Source: Clostridia bacterium (GTDB taxonomy: Bacteria; Bacillota; Clostridia; Oscillospirales; Acutalibacteraceae). Taken from it: 64,000 bases of DNA. The DNA is taken from the NCBI GenBank assembly GCA_017543285.1, contig JAFYGK010000030.1, positions 1-64,000 of the forward strand. The letters run 5' to 3'. The position numbers were made by a program, and so were the translations under genes. This document shows, piece by piece, positions 9,027 to 16,747 of this stretch (positions are counted from its first letter, which is position 1; each line of letters starts with the position of its first letter). Below the pieces are notes generated by a model that did no database searches, was not told the DNA's origin, and saw only the letters and a program-made list of their open reading frames with translations.

Positions 9027-9058
9027 AGCTGTCGCCTTCGGCGGCGGCTTCTTATCAT
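9027..9058 (+). terminator. Probable terminator after cdaR
   Basis: A 10-bp stem (9027-9036 with 9040-9049, two G-T pairs) encloses a 3-base TTC loop, preceded by an A run and followed by TCTTATCAT. The T tract is weak. Confidence 0.5.
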
Positions 9059-9186
9059 ATCATAAATTGCTTTCTCCGAGCATATTTTATATCAAGCCCT
9101 TATTATTCTGCCGATTCCCGTTTGTTCTGCGGCAAAACGCTTTTTAAACTGCGGTCGGTATCAAATAATGTTCGGAGGATTTGATT

Positions 9187-9903
9187 TTGAACCGTAACAG
9201 AAAGATATATTTTTCGGCGGCCGTCGCCTTTATAATAGCTTTATTTGCTGCATACCAGGGATCCGGGAAAGGCGGCGTTGTCACCGTGATGAGCGGCGCG
9301 GTAGAAAAACCGCGAACACAGGTCGTGCTCGACGCAGGACACGGAGGAGAAGACGGCGGAGCGGTTGGGACCGACGGCACGAAGGAAAGCGGACTCAACC
9401 TGTCCATAGCTAAGAAGCTGAGGGATATGCTGTCCCTTGTCGGATATGATGTAATACTGACGAGAGACTCGGACTGCTCGATACACGATCCCGATATTGA
9501 CTCTGTGAAAAAACAGAAGACGTCCGATCTGAAAAACCGGCTGGAGATAGTTAACAGTCATCCCGACTGCGTTTTTATCAGCATACACCAGAACAAATTC
9601 AACAGCCCGAAATATACCGGCGCGCAGGTCTTTTATTCAAAGAATAACGCCGACAGTGAAAAATATGCCAGGAGCATACAAAACGCCATAGTCGCGCTTG
9701 TACAGCCGGATAACACGAGACAGATAAAAAACATAGGCAGCACTTCATATATAATGAGAAACGCAAAGCCGCCGTCGGTGCTGGTTGAATGCGGTTTTGT
9801 GAGCAATCCCGACGAACTCGGAAACCTTAAAAACGACGAATATCAGAGCCGTATCGCTTTTGCGGTCATGTGCGGTTTTGTTCAGGCTCAGAGCTCCCCA
9901 TAA
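9187..9903 (+). CDS. cwlD: N-acetylmuramoyl-L-alanine amidase, CwlD-like
   Basis: This 238-residue Amidase_3 zinc enzyme has an N-terminal signal anchor (about 7-24). Zinc ligands H52, E67 and H134 (in SIHQNKF) and the catalytic E201 (in VECGF) are present. In spore formers CwlD cleaves peptide side chains so that muramic-delta-lactam can form in the cortex. The size and single-domain layout fit CwlD, though another wall amidase is possible. The TTG at 9187 is preferred to the TTG at 9181: CGGAGGA (9173-9179) is 7 bases from the former and only 1 from the latter. Confidence 0.88.
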   Translation: MNRNRKIYFSAAVAFIIALFAAYQGSGKGGVVTVMSGAVEKPRTQVVLDAGHGGEDGGAVGTDGTKESGLNLSIAKKLRDMLSLVGYDVILTRDSDCSIHDPDIDSVKKQKTSDLKNRLEIVNSHPDCVFISIHQNKFNSPKYTGAQVFYSKNNADSEKYARSIQNAIVALVQPDNTRQIKNIGSTSYIMRNAKPPSVLVECGFVSNPDELGNLKNDEYQSRIAFAVMCGFVQAQSSP

Positions 9904-9931
9904 TCAGGACGCATAAAACGGAGGAAGTAAA

Positions 9932-11284
9932 GTGGCGAAAAGCAAATCTGTATTTATCTGCGGCAACTGCGGATATGAAGCCTTGAAATGGGCAGGAAGA
10001 TGCCCGTCCTGCGGTGAATTCAACACTATGACAGAACGGATGCCCGTCGCTCAAACCAAGGCTGCCGCGCCTGTAAGCTGCATTCAGGAGGCCGTTCAGT
10101 TAGGAAGCATTGAAACCAATGATGAAGAGCGGTATCACACCGGCCTGCGCGAGCTGGACAGGGTGCTCGGCGGCGGAATCGTGAAGGGCTCGCTCATACT
10201 GCTTTCGGGCGATCCCGGAATAGGAAAGTCCACCATAATGCTTCAGATCTGCCAGCATCTCGGAAGGGATCACCGCGTGCTTTATGTATCCGGCGAAGAA
10301 TCGGCAAGGCAAATTAAGCTAAGAGCGGACAGGCTGAAGGTAACCACGGAAAACCTGATGGTAATGGCTCAGACCGACATCGAGATAATTGTGGAGCATA
10401 TTCGGCAGCTTATGCCCGATATTGTTATAATCGACTCCATACAGACCATGTCGCACAGCGCGATCAGCTCTTTGCCGGCAAGCGTTTCCCAGGTCAGAGA
10501 ATGCACAAATTACCTCATGCGCGCGGCAAAGCAGCTTGAAATCCCCATATTTGTCATAGGACATGTCAATAAGGACGGCGCAATTGCCGGCCCAAAGGTA
10601 CTGGAGCACATAGTTGATTCGGTCCTGTTCTTTGAGGGAGAAAGAAATCTCAGCTACAGGATACTGCGCGCCGTAAAAAACCGTTACGGCTCAACCAATG
10701 AGATCGGAATTTTCGAGATGCGCGATGTGGGATTGATAGAGGTTGAAAATCCGTCCATGATGCTTCTGTCAGGGCGGCCGACCGGCGTTTCCGGTACATG
10801 CATCGCCTGCGTCATGGAGGGCTCCAGGCCGATTCTGGCGGAGATACAGGGGCTTGTCACTCCGACCGGTTTTGGAAATCCGAGAAGAATGTCCACTGGA
10901 TTTGATTACAACAGGATGTCGCTGCTGCTGGCGGTGCTGGAAAAACGCGCAGGCTTCTTTTTTTCAAATCAGGATACATACCTCAATGTTATCGGCGGAC
11001 TGAAACTGGATGAGCCTGCTGCCGATCTTGCCGTTGCGATGGCGCTTGTTTCCGGGCTCAGGGATAAACCCATTGACGACAGTACGGTTGTTTTCGGTGA
11101 AATCGGTCTTGGAGGAGAGATAAGGAGCGTCATGAAATCCTACGAGCGTGCGTGCGAAGCGGCAAGGCTGGGGTTTAAGAGATGCATCCTGCCCGTACAG
11201 AGCCTCGATTCCTTCCCGGGAAAAATCGAAGGAATAGAGCTTATCGGCGTCAGGAACATAAGGCAGGCGGTCTCTTTTGTATGA
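9932..11284 (+). CDS. radA: DNA repair protein RadA/Sms
   Basis: This 450-residue RecA-like ATPase/helicase acts in recombination-intermediate processing. It has an N-terminal zinc finger (C10, C13, C24, C27), Walker A GDPGIGKST (93-101), the RadA-specific KNRYG motif near 248 and a C-terminal Lon-protease-like domain. The start is GTG with GGAGG 8 bases upstream. It follows cwlD after 28 bases and may be cotranscribed with it. Confidence 0.96.
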   Translation: MAKSKSVFICGNCGYEALKWAGRCPSCGEFNTMTERMPVAQTKAAAPVSCIQEAVQLGSIETNDEERYHTGLRELDRVLGGGIVKGSLILLSGDPGIGKSTIMLQICQHLGRDHRVLYVSGEESARQIKLRADRLKVTTENLMVMAQTDIEIIVEHIRQLMPDIVIIDSIQTMSHSAISSLPASVSQVRECTNYLMRAAKQLEIPIFVIGHVNKDGAIAGPKVLEHIVDSVLFFEGERNLSYRILRAVKNRYGSTNEIGIFEMRDVGLIEVENPSMMLLSGRPTGVSGTCIACVMEGSRPILAEIQGLVTPTGFGNPRRMSTGFDYNRMSLLLAVLEKRAGFFFSNQDTYLNVIGGLKLDEPAADLAVAMALVSGLRDKPIDDSTVVFGEIGLGGEIRSVMKSYERACEAARLGFKRCILPVQSLDSFPGKIEGIELIGVRNIRQAVSFV

Positions 11285-11341
11285 CGGGCAGATTTTTATC
11301 AGAAAATGTCACGAAAAGACGCATATTTTTTAATTTATATG

Positions 11342-11370
11342 TTGCCTTTTTTAAAAAGTTGTGATAAAAT
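11342..11370 (+). promoter_or_regulatory. Promoter of secG
   Basis: TTGCCT (11342-11347), a 17-base spacer and TAAAAT (11365-11370) with the extended TGA just before the -10. Confidence 0.65.
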
Positions 11371-11408
11371 ATTACGGTAACATTTGAGAAAACATTCGGA
11401 GGTTCATT

Positions 11409-11660
11409 ATGAGCGCATTTGAAATCATTTTCGGTTCCGTTTTGGGACTGTTCGCAATTGTTATAATCGTCGTTATTCTTCTTCAGGAAGGCCGTCAGGC
11501 CGGCATTTCCGGCGCTATCGCCGGCGGCGCGGACACATTCATGTCCAAGAACAAGGCCCGCACCTTTGATTCATTTTTTGCCAAGGCAACAAAGTGGATC
11601 GCCATCTGCTTCTTTATTATCACAATTGTTCTTGACGCGCTTATTATTTTTGCGAAGTAA
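11409..11660 (+). CDS. secG: Preprotein translocase subunit SecG
   Basis: This 83-residue protein has two transmembrane segments (about 4-24 and 58-80) joined by a Gly-rich cytoplasmic loop with the family-typical QEGRQAGISGAIAGG and the following MSKNKAR stretch. It is an accessory subunit of SecYEG. CGGAGG precedes the ATG. It is flanked by its own promoter and terminator. Confidence 0.95.
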   Translation: MSAFEIIFGSVLGLFAIVIIVVILLQEGRQAGISGAIAGGADTFMSKNKARTFDSFFAKATKWIAICFFIITIVLDALIIFAK

Positions 11661-11686
11661 TATCGGGTGATATAATAAGATGCTTT

Positions 11687-11722
11687 ATAGCCACACAGCC
11701 GGGTGTGGCTATCTGTCTTATT
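11687..11722 (+). terminator. Terminator of secG
   Basis: A perfect 10-bp stem, ATAGCCACAC (11687-11696) with GTGTGGCTAT (11703-11712), is followed by a T-rich stretch. Confidence 0.75.
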
Positions 11723-11813
11723 GCATTTTTCGGCGGATGGAACTCATGCCGGCAGCGTAGGGTCTACAAGCCGCAAAACCGGAATAAATTGTTAAAATGT
11801 TTGAAAAATAGTA

Positions 11814-11842
11814 TTGACATTTGGCTTCAAATATGGTATTAT
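11814..11842 (+). promoter_or_regulatory. Strong promoter of the tRNA-Thr/tRNA-Tyr operon
   Basis: TTGACA (11814-11819), a 17-base spacer and TATTAT (11837-11842) with an extended TGG. The start should fall near 11849, about 38 bases before the mature tRNA-Thr. Confidence 0.85.
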
Positions 11843-11886
11843 ATCAAAGTCGCAAGGGAAAAGCCGCGAAATATCGCGCTAAATCC

Positions 11887-11959
11887 GCTGGTGTAGCTCA
11901 GTTGGTAGAGCAGCTGATTTGTAATCAGCAGGTCAGGGGTTCGAGTCCGTTCACCAGCT
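11887..11959 (+). tRNA. tRNA-Thr(UGU)
   Basis: The acceptor arms GCTGGTG and CACCAGC pair fully, and the anticodon loop carries TGT on a CTGAT/ATCAG stem. The discriminator is T, and CCA is not encoded. The T arm has an oddity: its stem is AGGGG against CCGTT, giving a central G-G mismatch where CCCTT would be expected. The gene is cotranscribed with tRNA-Tyr. Confidence 0.93.
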
Positions 11960-11965
11960 TTTTAT

Positions 11966-12047
11966 GGGTAGGTTCCCGAGCGGCCAAAGGGATCAGACTG
12001 TAAATCTGACGTCAGTGACTTCGGTGGTTCGAATCCACCCCTGCCCA
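11966..12047 (+). tRNA. tRNA-Tyr(GUA)
   Basis: An 82-base class II tRNA with a long variable arm. Acceptor GGGTAGG pairs with CCTGCCC (one G-T). The anticodon is GTA, and the T stem is GGTGG/CCACC. It lies 6 bases after tRNA-Thr and ends in discriminator A with no encoded CCA. Confidence 0.95.
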
Positions 12048-12051
12048 TATT

Positions 12052-12085
12052 AAAACAGACCGTTTTGCGGTCTGTTTTATTTTTT
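12052..12085 (+). terminator. Terminator of the tRNA operon
   Basis: An A-flanked stem containing AACAGACCG pairs with CGGTCTGTT around TTTTG, followed by TTTTATTTTTT. Confidence 0.85.
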
Positions 12086-12103
12086 GAAAAAGTGGATTCG
12101 AAA

Positions 12104-12144
12104 GCCGGCTCTTGGCAAGGCTCCGGTGGAGCCTTGCAACCGGC
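12104..12144. repeat. Long near-perfect hairpin element
   Basis: A perfect 10-bp inner stem, GCAAGGCTCC (12115-12124) with GGAGCCTTGC (12128-12137), closes on a 3-base loop. An outer GCCGG/CCGGC stem (12104-12108, 12140-12144) is separated by a small bulge. No T run follows on either strand. It lies between the tRNA operon and the converging YczE-like gene and could be an extragenic palindrome (REP/BIME-like). Confidence 0.5.
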
Positions 12145-12230
12145 GTGGCTTAATTGAGAGCTTATAGCCTCATCGCTTATGCTTTGAGGCTTTTAATGCA
12201 GCCCTGCGCGTGAAAAATATTGAAAAGGCG

Positions 12231-12893
12231 TCAAACTGTCCGCCCTTTCAGCACACCGCCCAAAGGCTTTTGCAGCCTCTTTTGAAAAAACTTGACCACG
12301 AGTCCTGTCAGAATTGCTGCGATAACGGTTCCTTCTCTTACTCCGACAACGGTCATATCGAATAATATCAGAGACAGCACGATAGCCAACGCAACGCAGC
12401 TTATATCGAAAACTATCTTTATATTGCCGAAGATCCTGCCGGTTTTGTCTACCACCGCCTGCACAAAGGCTTCCGCAGAATTCATTACAACATTTGCTAT
12501 AACAGCGAGCGAAATGCCAAAGCCCAACGTGACAGTACCCGCCACGACCAGGATCAGTCGCATGGTATAGACGTCGTTTGGAATGAAGGAAACGCACCAC
12601 ACACCGAAATCGGTGAAGTATCCGAAAAGTATGGAAAGCGGAAGCTGCAAAAGCTGAATAGGCTTAAATTTCTTCCTCAGGATCAGTATCTGCCCGATCA
12701 GAAGCAAACTGTTCCATCCAATCAGCCATGTGCCGATACTGATTGCCGGAAATCTTATGCTCAGTACGTTTGAGCAGGAGGAACTTGGAGAAACTCCGAG
12801 CTCACCGCGTTTTGTAAGCGCAACGCCGAGCGCGGCGAAAAACAAACTTATAATAAACAGGGCGTATCTTTTGGCAATTTCTCTTTTACTCAT
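12231..12893 (-). CDS. YczE/YitT-type integral membrane protein
   Basis: This 220-residue protein has about five to six hydrophobic helices. The family-typical beginning (ALGVALTKRGELGVSP) marks the YczE/YyaS/DUF6198 group. Bacillus YczE has been tied to lipopeptide production, but family members generally have no assigned transport substrate. The gene stands alone between the tRNA operon and the NhaC-like gene. The function remains unknown. Confidence 0.75.
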   Translation of the reverse strand: MSKREIAKRYALFIISLFFAALGVALTKRGELGVSPSSSCSNVLSIRFPAISIGTWLIGWNSLLLIGQILILRKKFKPIQLLQLPLSILFGYFTDFGVWCVSFIPNDVYTMRLILVVAGTVTLGFGISLAVIANVVMNSAEAFVQAVVDKTGRIFGNIKIVFDISCVALAIVLSLILFDMTVVGVREGTVIAAILTGLVVKFFQKRLQKPLGGVLKGRTV

Positions 12894-12965
12894 ATTTATT
12901 TAATCCTTTAAACGCTTTATATTTGCTATTTTATCACAAAACAAGAAAAAATGGAACCGTCTGTA

Positions 12966-13001
12966 AAAATAAAAAAACAGACCGGCAATCTGCCGGTCTG
13001 T
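12966..13001 (-). terminator. Terminator of the NhaC-like gene
   Basis: Read on the minus strand, an 11-bp perfect stem (13001-12991 with 12987-12977) on a 3-base loop runs into a T-rich tract (the A run at 12966-12977). Confidence 0.85.
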
Positions 13002-13018
13002 CGGAAAAAAGCATGTGA

Positions 13019-14845
13019 CTAAGCTTCCTTCTTGTTGTTCAGGATTTTAATGATGAACAGCGAGCCTATCATAAGCGCAATAGCTATGGGCAGCGAGATG
13101 TACCAATTGGGAATAAAGCCCGCTATAATATAGCTGACAAAAGATACTCCCGCTACCGTCATCGCATACGGAAGCTGTGTTGAAACGTGGTTGATATGGT
13201 TGCACTGCGCGCCAGCCGAAGCCATGATTGTTGTATCGGAGATGGGAGAGCAGTGGTCGCCGCAAACGGCGCCTGCCATACAAGCGGAGATGGCGACAAT
13301 TGTAATTGTTCCGCCGTTGGATCCGAATACGCTGAGAACGATGGGGATGAGTATTCCGAATGTGCCCCATGATGTACCGGTGGCGAATGAAAGACCGACT
13401 GCAATAAGGAAGATGATTGCCGGCAGGAAGTATGCAAAGGAGCCTGCAGAGCTTTCAACGAGCTGAGAAATAAATACCTTTGCGCCGAGAGAATCGGTCA
13501 TTGTCTTAAGAGTCCATGCGCAGCAGAGGATCATAATGGCGGGAACCATTGCCTTGAAGCCGTCGGGCAGAGAAGCCATGCAGTCCTTGAAGGAGAGCAC
13601 TCTGCGGCAGAGATAGAAGATGACAGTGAAGATAATGGCTGCAAACGAGCCGATGACCAGACCGACCGATGCGTCGCTGTTGGAGAATGCTGTTATGAAG
13701 TCCTCGCCGCTGAAGAAACCGCCGGAATAAATCATGCCGATAACACAGGCGATGATAAGGAAAACGACCGGGATAATGAGATCGATAACCTTGCCCTTGC
13801 TGTTTTCCTTTTCTTCGGATTCGGGCATCTGCTCTTCGCCGGTGGTGAAAAGATCGCCCTTGAGAGCGTTCAGCTCGTGTTTTTTCATGGGACCGTAATC
13901 GGTACGGGTTACGGCGATGAATATCATCATAACAATGGTGAGGATAGCGTAGAAGTTAAAGGGGATCGCGCTGATGAACAGCGACATTCCGCTTGTTGCG
14001 CCGGAGCCCTTTGCAAATCCTGCGACCGCAGCGGCCCAGGAGGAGATGGGGGCGATGATACATACAGGAGCTGCTGTTGCGTCGATCAGGTAGGAGAGCT
14101 TTGCGCGGGAAATCTTATGCTTGTCCGTTACCGGTCTCATAACCGAGCCGACCGTGAGACAGTTGAAATAGTCGTCTATGAAAATCAGCACGCCCAGAAG
14201 AACCGTTGCGAGTTGAGCGCCGACACGGGTTTTGATGTGCTTGGTCGTCCATTTGCCGAACGCCTTGGAGCCGCCGGCCTTGTTCATCATAGCGACCAGA
14301 GCGCCGAGCATAACGAGGAATATGAGGATACCGATATTGTAGGAATCGGCAATGCTCGAAATAAAACCGTCCTGAAGGGTATGTACGACAGTCTTTTCAA
14401 AATTGAAATTAGCATAGAGAAGACCGCCGCAGAGAATACCGATAAAGTGGGATGAATAAACCTCTTTTGTGATGAGCGCCAGAACGATGGCGACCAGCGG
14501 GGGAATCAGCGACCAGAATGTTGCGTAATAATTTACATCCTGACGAACAGTGGACAGAGCGCTGTTGATGTTTGCCTGAACATTCGGGTCATACTGAATG
14601 TTGTCGGCATAACTGTCGACATAATCCTGAGCTGACAGAGTGCCGTCTTCTCCTGCCTCGCTGAGAGACAGATCATAGACGACCTCTTCGCCGTCAACAT
14701 TGACCGTGACCGGAATTGACGCTGCCGCAGGAGTCTCTTCAGCCTCGGCGAATGCAGCCGATGAGAACAGGAGCGACACCAGCATCAGTGCGATTACAAG
14801 GACGGCGGCCAAACCCATCCTTCTTCTTCTGTGTCTGATTTTCAT
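13019..14845 (-). CDS. NhaC-family Na+/H+ antiporter with secreted N-terminal extension
   Basis: This 608-residue membrane protein has a core of about 11-12 helices (roughly residue 110 to the end) matching the NhaC/Na+-antiporter family, with acidic and Ser/Thr-rich helices such as LLGVLIFIDDYFNCLTVGS. Substrates in the family include Na+/H+ and malate-lactate/amino acid exchange, so the exact cargo is open. Unusually, a cleavable-looking signal peptide (about 1-33) is followed by about 75 hydrophilic residues before the first core helix, so the protein is longer than the usual 450-500 residues. It is monocistronic. Confidence 0.85.
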   Translation of the reverse strand: MKIRHRRRRMGLAAVLVIALMLVSLLFSSAAFAEAEETPAAASIPVTVNVDGEEVVYDLSLSEAGEDGTLSAQDYVDSYADNIQYDPNVQANINSALSTVRQDVNYYATFWSLIPPLVAIVLALITKEVYSSHFIGILCGGLLYANFNFEKTVVHTLQDGFISSIADSYNIGILIFLVMLGALVAMMNKAGGSKAFGKWTTKHIKTRVGAQLATVLLGVLIFIDDYFNCLTVGSVMRPVTDKHKISRAKLSYLIDATAAPVCIIAPISSWAAAVAGFAKGSGATSGMSLFISAIPFNFYAILTIVMMIFIAVTRTDYGPMKKHELNALKGDLFTTGEEQMPESEEKENSKGKVIDLIIPVVFLIIACVIGMIYSGGFFSGEDFITAFSNSDASVGLVIGSFAAIIFTVIFYLCRRVLSFKDCMASLPDGFKAMVPAIMILCCAWTLKTMTDSLGAKVFISQLVESSAGSFAYFLPAIIFLIAVGLSFATGTSWGTFGILIPIVLSVFGSNGGTITIVAISACMAGAVCGDHCSPISDTTIMASAGAQCNHINHVSTQLPYAMTVAGVSFVSYIIAGFIPNWYISLPIAIALMIGSLFIIKILNNKKEA

Positions 14846-14901
14846 TTTAGACCTTACCTTTCTGCCGTGTGCGTTCGACGCACATGCATATTAATACAGT
14901 A

Positions 14902-14930
14902 ATTTTAACACTTTCTGCCACGGTATGCAA
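14902..14930 (-). promoter_or_regulatory. Promoter of the NhaC-like gene
   Basis: On the minus strand, TTGCAT (14930-14925), a 17-base spacer and TAAAAT (14907-14902) with extended TGT. A small TGTGCGT/ACGCACA hairpin lies in the leader near 14866-14882. Confidence 0.7.
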
Positions 14931-15020
14931 TAGATAGGACAAAATATGTGAAAAAATAATATAAAATAACGGAATTATGTGATCAAACACGAAAAATAGG
15001 ATGTTTTTGTCTGAAACGGG

Positions 15021-15491
15021 TCAGGAACACATGTTCCTCCTTATGCGCCTTTTTACCGGCGAGGTCTCGGTATCCTTCAGAAGCTCGCAAAGCTGGTCGA
15101 TTGCCTTTCTGCGGTGCTTCATGCAAAAGCTCATGCTGTAGTGCATTTCCTCGCTTATCTTCCTCCATCCCAGGCCATCAACGTAATGCATTTTCAAAAG
15201 CTGAACGTGAATCGGGTCTTTCAGCGCGTTGAGCATGGTGTGACAGAGCATGACGGCGTCAAGATATTCATACAGCTTCAGAGAAAGCTCACGTCTCAAA
15301 AACTCAATTCCGACGCAGAAATCGGCGCAGTTCTTTTCGCTGCAATAGCATTCGCTGAAGGCGCCGAGGGGATTATCACAGATCCTGCTTCTGCGCCGTT
15401 CCATTCTGTCGAGGCGGATTTCCGCGCTTCGCACCTCGGCCTCAAGACCAACGCATCTTTCAAGTCCGTTTAAAATATCGGTTCTATTCAA
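15021..15491 (-). CDS. Phage-type sigma-70 region 4-like regulator (DUF1492/ArpU-like)
   Basis: This 156-residue protein has an N-terminal helical part (coiled-coil-like around 15-35) and a C-terminal helix-turn-helix near 110-140 (YVDGLGWRKISEEMHYSMS). This resembles late-transcription regulators of Firmicutes phages (DUF1492, ArpU/RinA). It uses TTG as start, with GGAG 7 bases upstream; no ATG fits. It lies 71 bases after the Cro-like gene on the same strand, so both probably read from the operator-controlled promoter. No phage structural gene follows. Confidence 0.6.
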   Translation of the reverse strand: MNRTDILNGLERCVGLEAEVRSAEIRLDRMERRRSRICDNPLGAFSECYCSEKNCADFCVGIEFLRRELSLKLYEYLDAVMLCHTMLNALKDPIHVQLLKMHYVDGLGWRKISEEMHYSMSFCMKHRRKAIDQLCELLKDTETSPVKRRIRRNMCS

Positions 15492-15562
15492 TATCTAACT
15501 CCGTTCTGCCACGAAAAAGCGACTCATTTTTTTAAGAATCATATATGCATCCGGCAAAGCTT

Positions 15563-15766
15563 TCAGACAAAGAAATAATCCTTTTCCTCACCGTCGGGGA
15601 TATGGAGGATCCGCTTCAGCATTATTGCCTCATTGAGATTCATAACCCTGTTTCCGGCGATTTTCTGTCCGGCGGTATAGGGGCTAATTCCAAGGTGTTT
15701 TGCGATTTTTCCTATCGTATAGCCCTGCTCGTAAATTCTGCCCCTTATTTTTCTTGAGTTTATCAT
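15563..15766 (-). CDS. Small Cro-like helix-turn-helix protein
   Basis: This 67-residue protein consists almost only of an XRE-type HTH (about 17-45: TIGKIAKHLGISPYTAGQKI). AGGAGG is 8 bases before the ATG. It diverges from the S24-type repressor, and its promoter and leader lie inside a perfect palindrome. Position and size match the Cro or phage excisionase-regulator slot of a lambdoid-type switch in Firmicutes temperate phages. Confidence 0.7.
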   Translation of the reverse strand: MINSRKIRGRIYEQGYTIGKIAKHLGISPYTAGQKIAGNRVMNLNEAIMLKRILHIPDGEEKDYFFV

Positions 15767-15780
15767 AATAACGACCTCCT

Positions 15781-15813
15781 AAAATCTTAGTTGCATTTTG
15801 CAACTAAGATTTT
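15781..15813. promoter_or_regulatory. Perfect 33-bp palindromic operator
   Basis: Arms of 15 bases (15781-15795 and 15799-15813) are exact reverse complements around a TTT centre; the core is TTGCA-TTT-TGCAA. The palindrome covers the -10 box and start region of the leftward promoter and ends directly at the Shine-Dalgarno of the Cro-like gene. A bound repressor would block that promoter, and if transcribed the RNA would fold next to the ribosome site. Confidence 0.8.
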
Positions 15814-15837
15814 ATACTATTCGCAAGAGTTTGTCAA
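15809..15837 (-). promoter_or_regulatory. Leftward promoter of the Cro-like/sigma-like operon
   Basis: On the minus strand, TTGACA (15837-15832), a 17-base spacer and TAAAAT (15814-15809). The -10 overlaps one palindrome arm, so operator occupancy and promoter use are mutually exclusive. Confidence 0.75.
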
Positions 15838-15873
15838 GTATCAGTTGTTATTATTTACATTATTATAAATTAT

Positions 15874-15905
15874 TAAGTTGCATTATGCTATTTTTGTGTT
15901 ATAAT
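15874..15905 (+). promoter_or_regulatory. Rightward repressor promoter with a second, imperfect operator
   Basis: TTGCAT (15878-15883), a 16-base spacer and a perfect TATAAT (15900-15905). The -35 hexamer is part of AAGTTGCATTATGC, which shares TTGCATTnTGC with the perfect operator. This gives a likely weaker site for autoregulation of the repressor gene. Confidence 0.6.
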
Positions 15906-15998
15906 TATTTTTAAATAAGTATATATGTTACGGGCTTTGACTTTTTTGTTTTTGTTGTCATTTATGATTATTCGGCACTGTTTACAGGAGGGTCTGCT

Positions 15999-16643
15999 AT
16001 GAAAGGTTCATATAAGGTTTTGGGAGAAAATCTTAAAAAGGCTCGGCTTGATCGAGGTCTTACTCTTGAAGAGGTGGGGGATATCCTTTTTGTCAAAAAG
16101 TCCACGATCATGCGCTGGGAAAACGGACAGACGAAGAAGGTTTCCATTGCCAATCTTGAGAAGCTTTCCGCTGTATATGGCGTCAGTATCGATTATTTGA
16201 TAGAGCGTTCCGACGAGGATTTCTCTCCAAATGCCATGGACTATAAAATTGAGTACCGTCCGGCCGCAAAAATCCTCAGAGCTTACTCCGGAGATTATTA
16301 TCCATCATCTTACGATGATCCTGCCATGATTCCGCAAAATATTCTTGACGATCCGGAACGATACTTTTTTGTCAGGATACAGGATGACAGCATGAGCCCG
16401 AAAATAATGATAAATGACCTTGTCCTTGTGCAGAAGTGCGACAAAATTAAAAACGGGGACGCTGCGCTTGTCAGTGTAAATTTCGGCGAAAGAATCCTGC
16501 GGCGCGTTATTTTCACGAACGAAACCATAACGCTTATCTGCGAAAACGGCTCCTTTAAACCCCAGATCTTTTACGGAGAGGAACGCTCTTTTGTCAAAAT
16601 ATACGGAAAGGCAGTTAAACTCATCAGGGATATTGAATTCTAA
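15999..16643 (+). CDS. XRE-HTH/S24-fold repressor, LexA/CI-like
   Basis: This 214-residue protein has an N-terminal HTH (about 8-65, with LTLEEVGDILFVKKSTIMRW) and a C-terminal S24 domain. The nucleophile serine is present in DDSMSP (S131). The catalytic lysine expected 37 residues later, as in LexA S119/K156, is arginine (R168 in RILRRV), and no Ala-Gly or Cys-Gly cleavage pair is obvious in the linker. It may therefore be a repressor that does not cleave itself and is relieved another way. It diverges from the Cro-like gene over the palindromic operator. TCTGC-flanked AGGAGG precedes the ATG. Confidence 0.85.
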   Translation: MKGSYKVLGENLKKARLDRGLTLEEVGDILFVKKSTIMRWENGQTKKVSIANLEKLSAVYGVSIDYLIERSDEDFSPNAMDYKIEYRPAAKILRAYSGDYYPSSYDDPAMIPQNILDDPERYFFVRIQDDSMSPKIMINDLVLVQKCDKIKNGDAALVSVNFGERILRRVIFTNETITLICENGSFKPQIFYGEERSFVKIYGKAVKLIRDIEF

Positions 16644-16747
16644 AGCCGCTTTTCTTGACAGAAATGATATAATGGTTATTGCCGCGAATGCGAGGATCCC
16701 CCCTTGCTTCATGCGGACGTATATATTCAGATTGAACGGAGAACAGA

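Noticed and set aside
15021..16643. Complete prophage or integrative element
   Set aside because: Only regulatory genes are present; no integrase, replication, terminase, structural or lysis genes, and both flanks are ordinary chromosomal genes.
16655..16673. TTGACA followed by TATAAT before mtaB read as one promoter
   Set aside because: The two hexamers are only 7 bases apart. The TATAAT may still work as an extended -10 without this -35.
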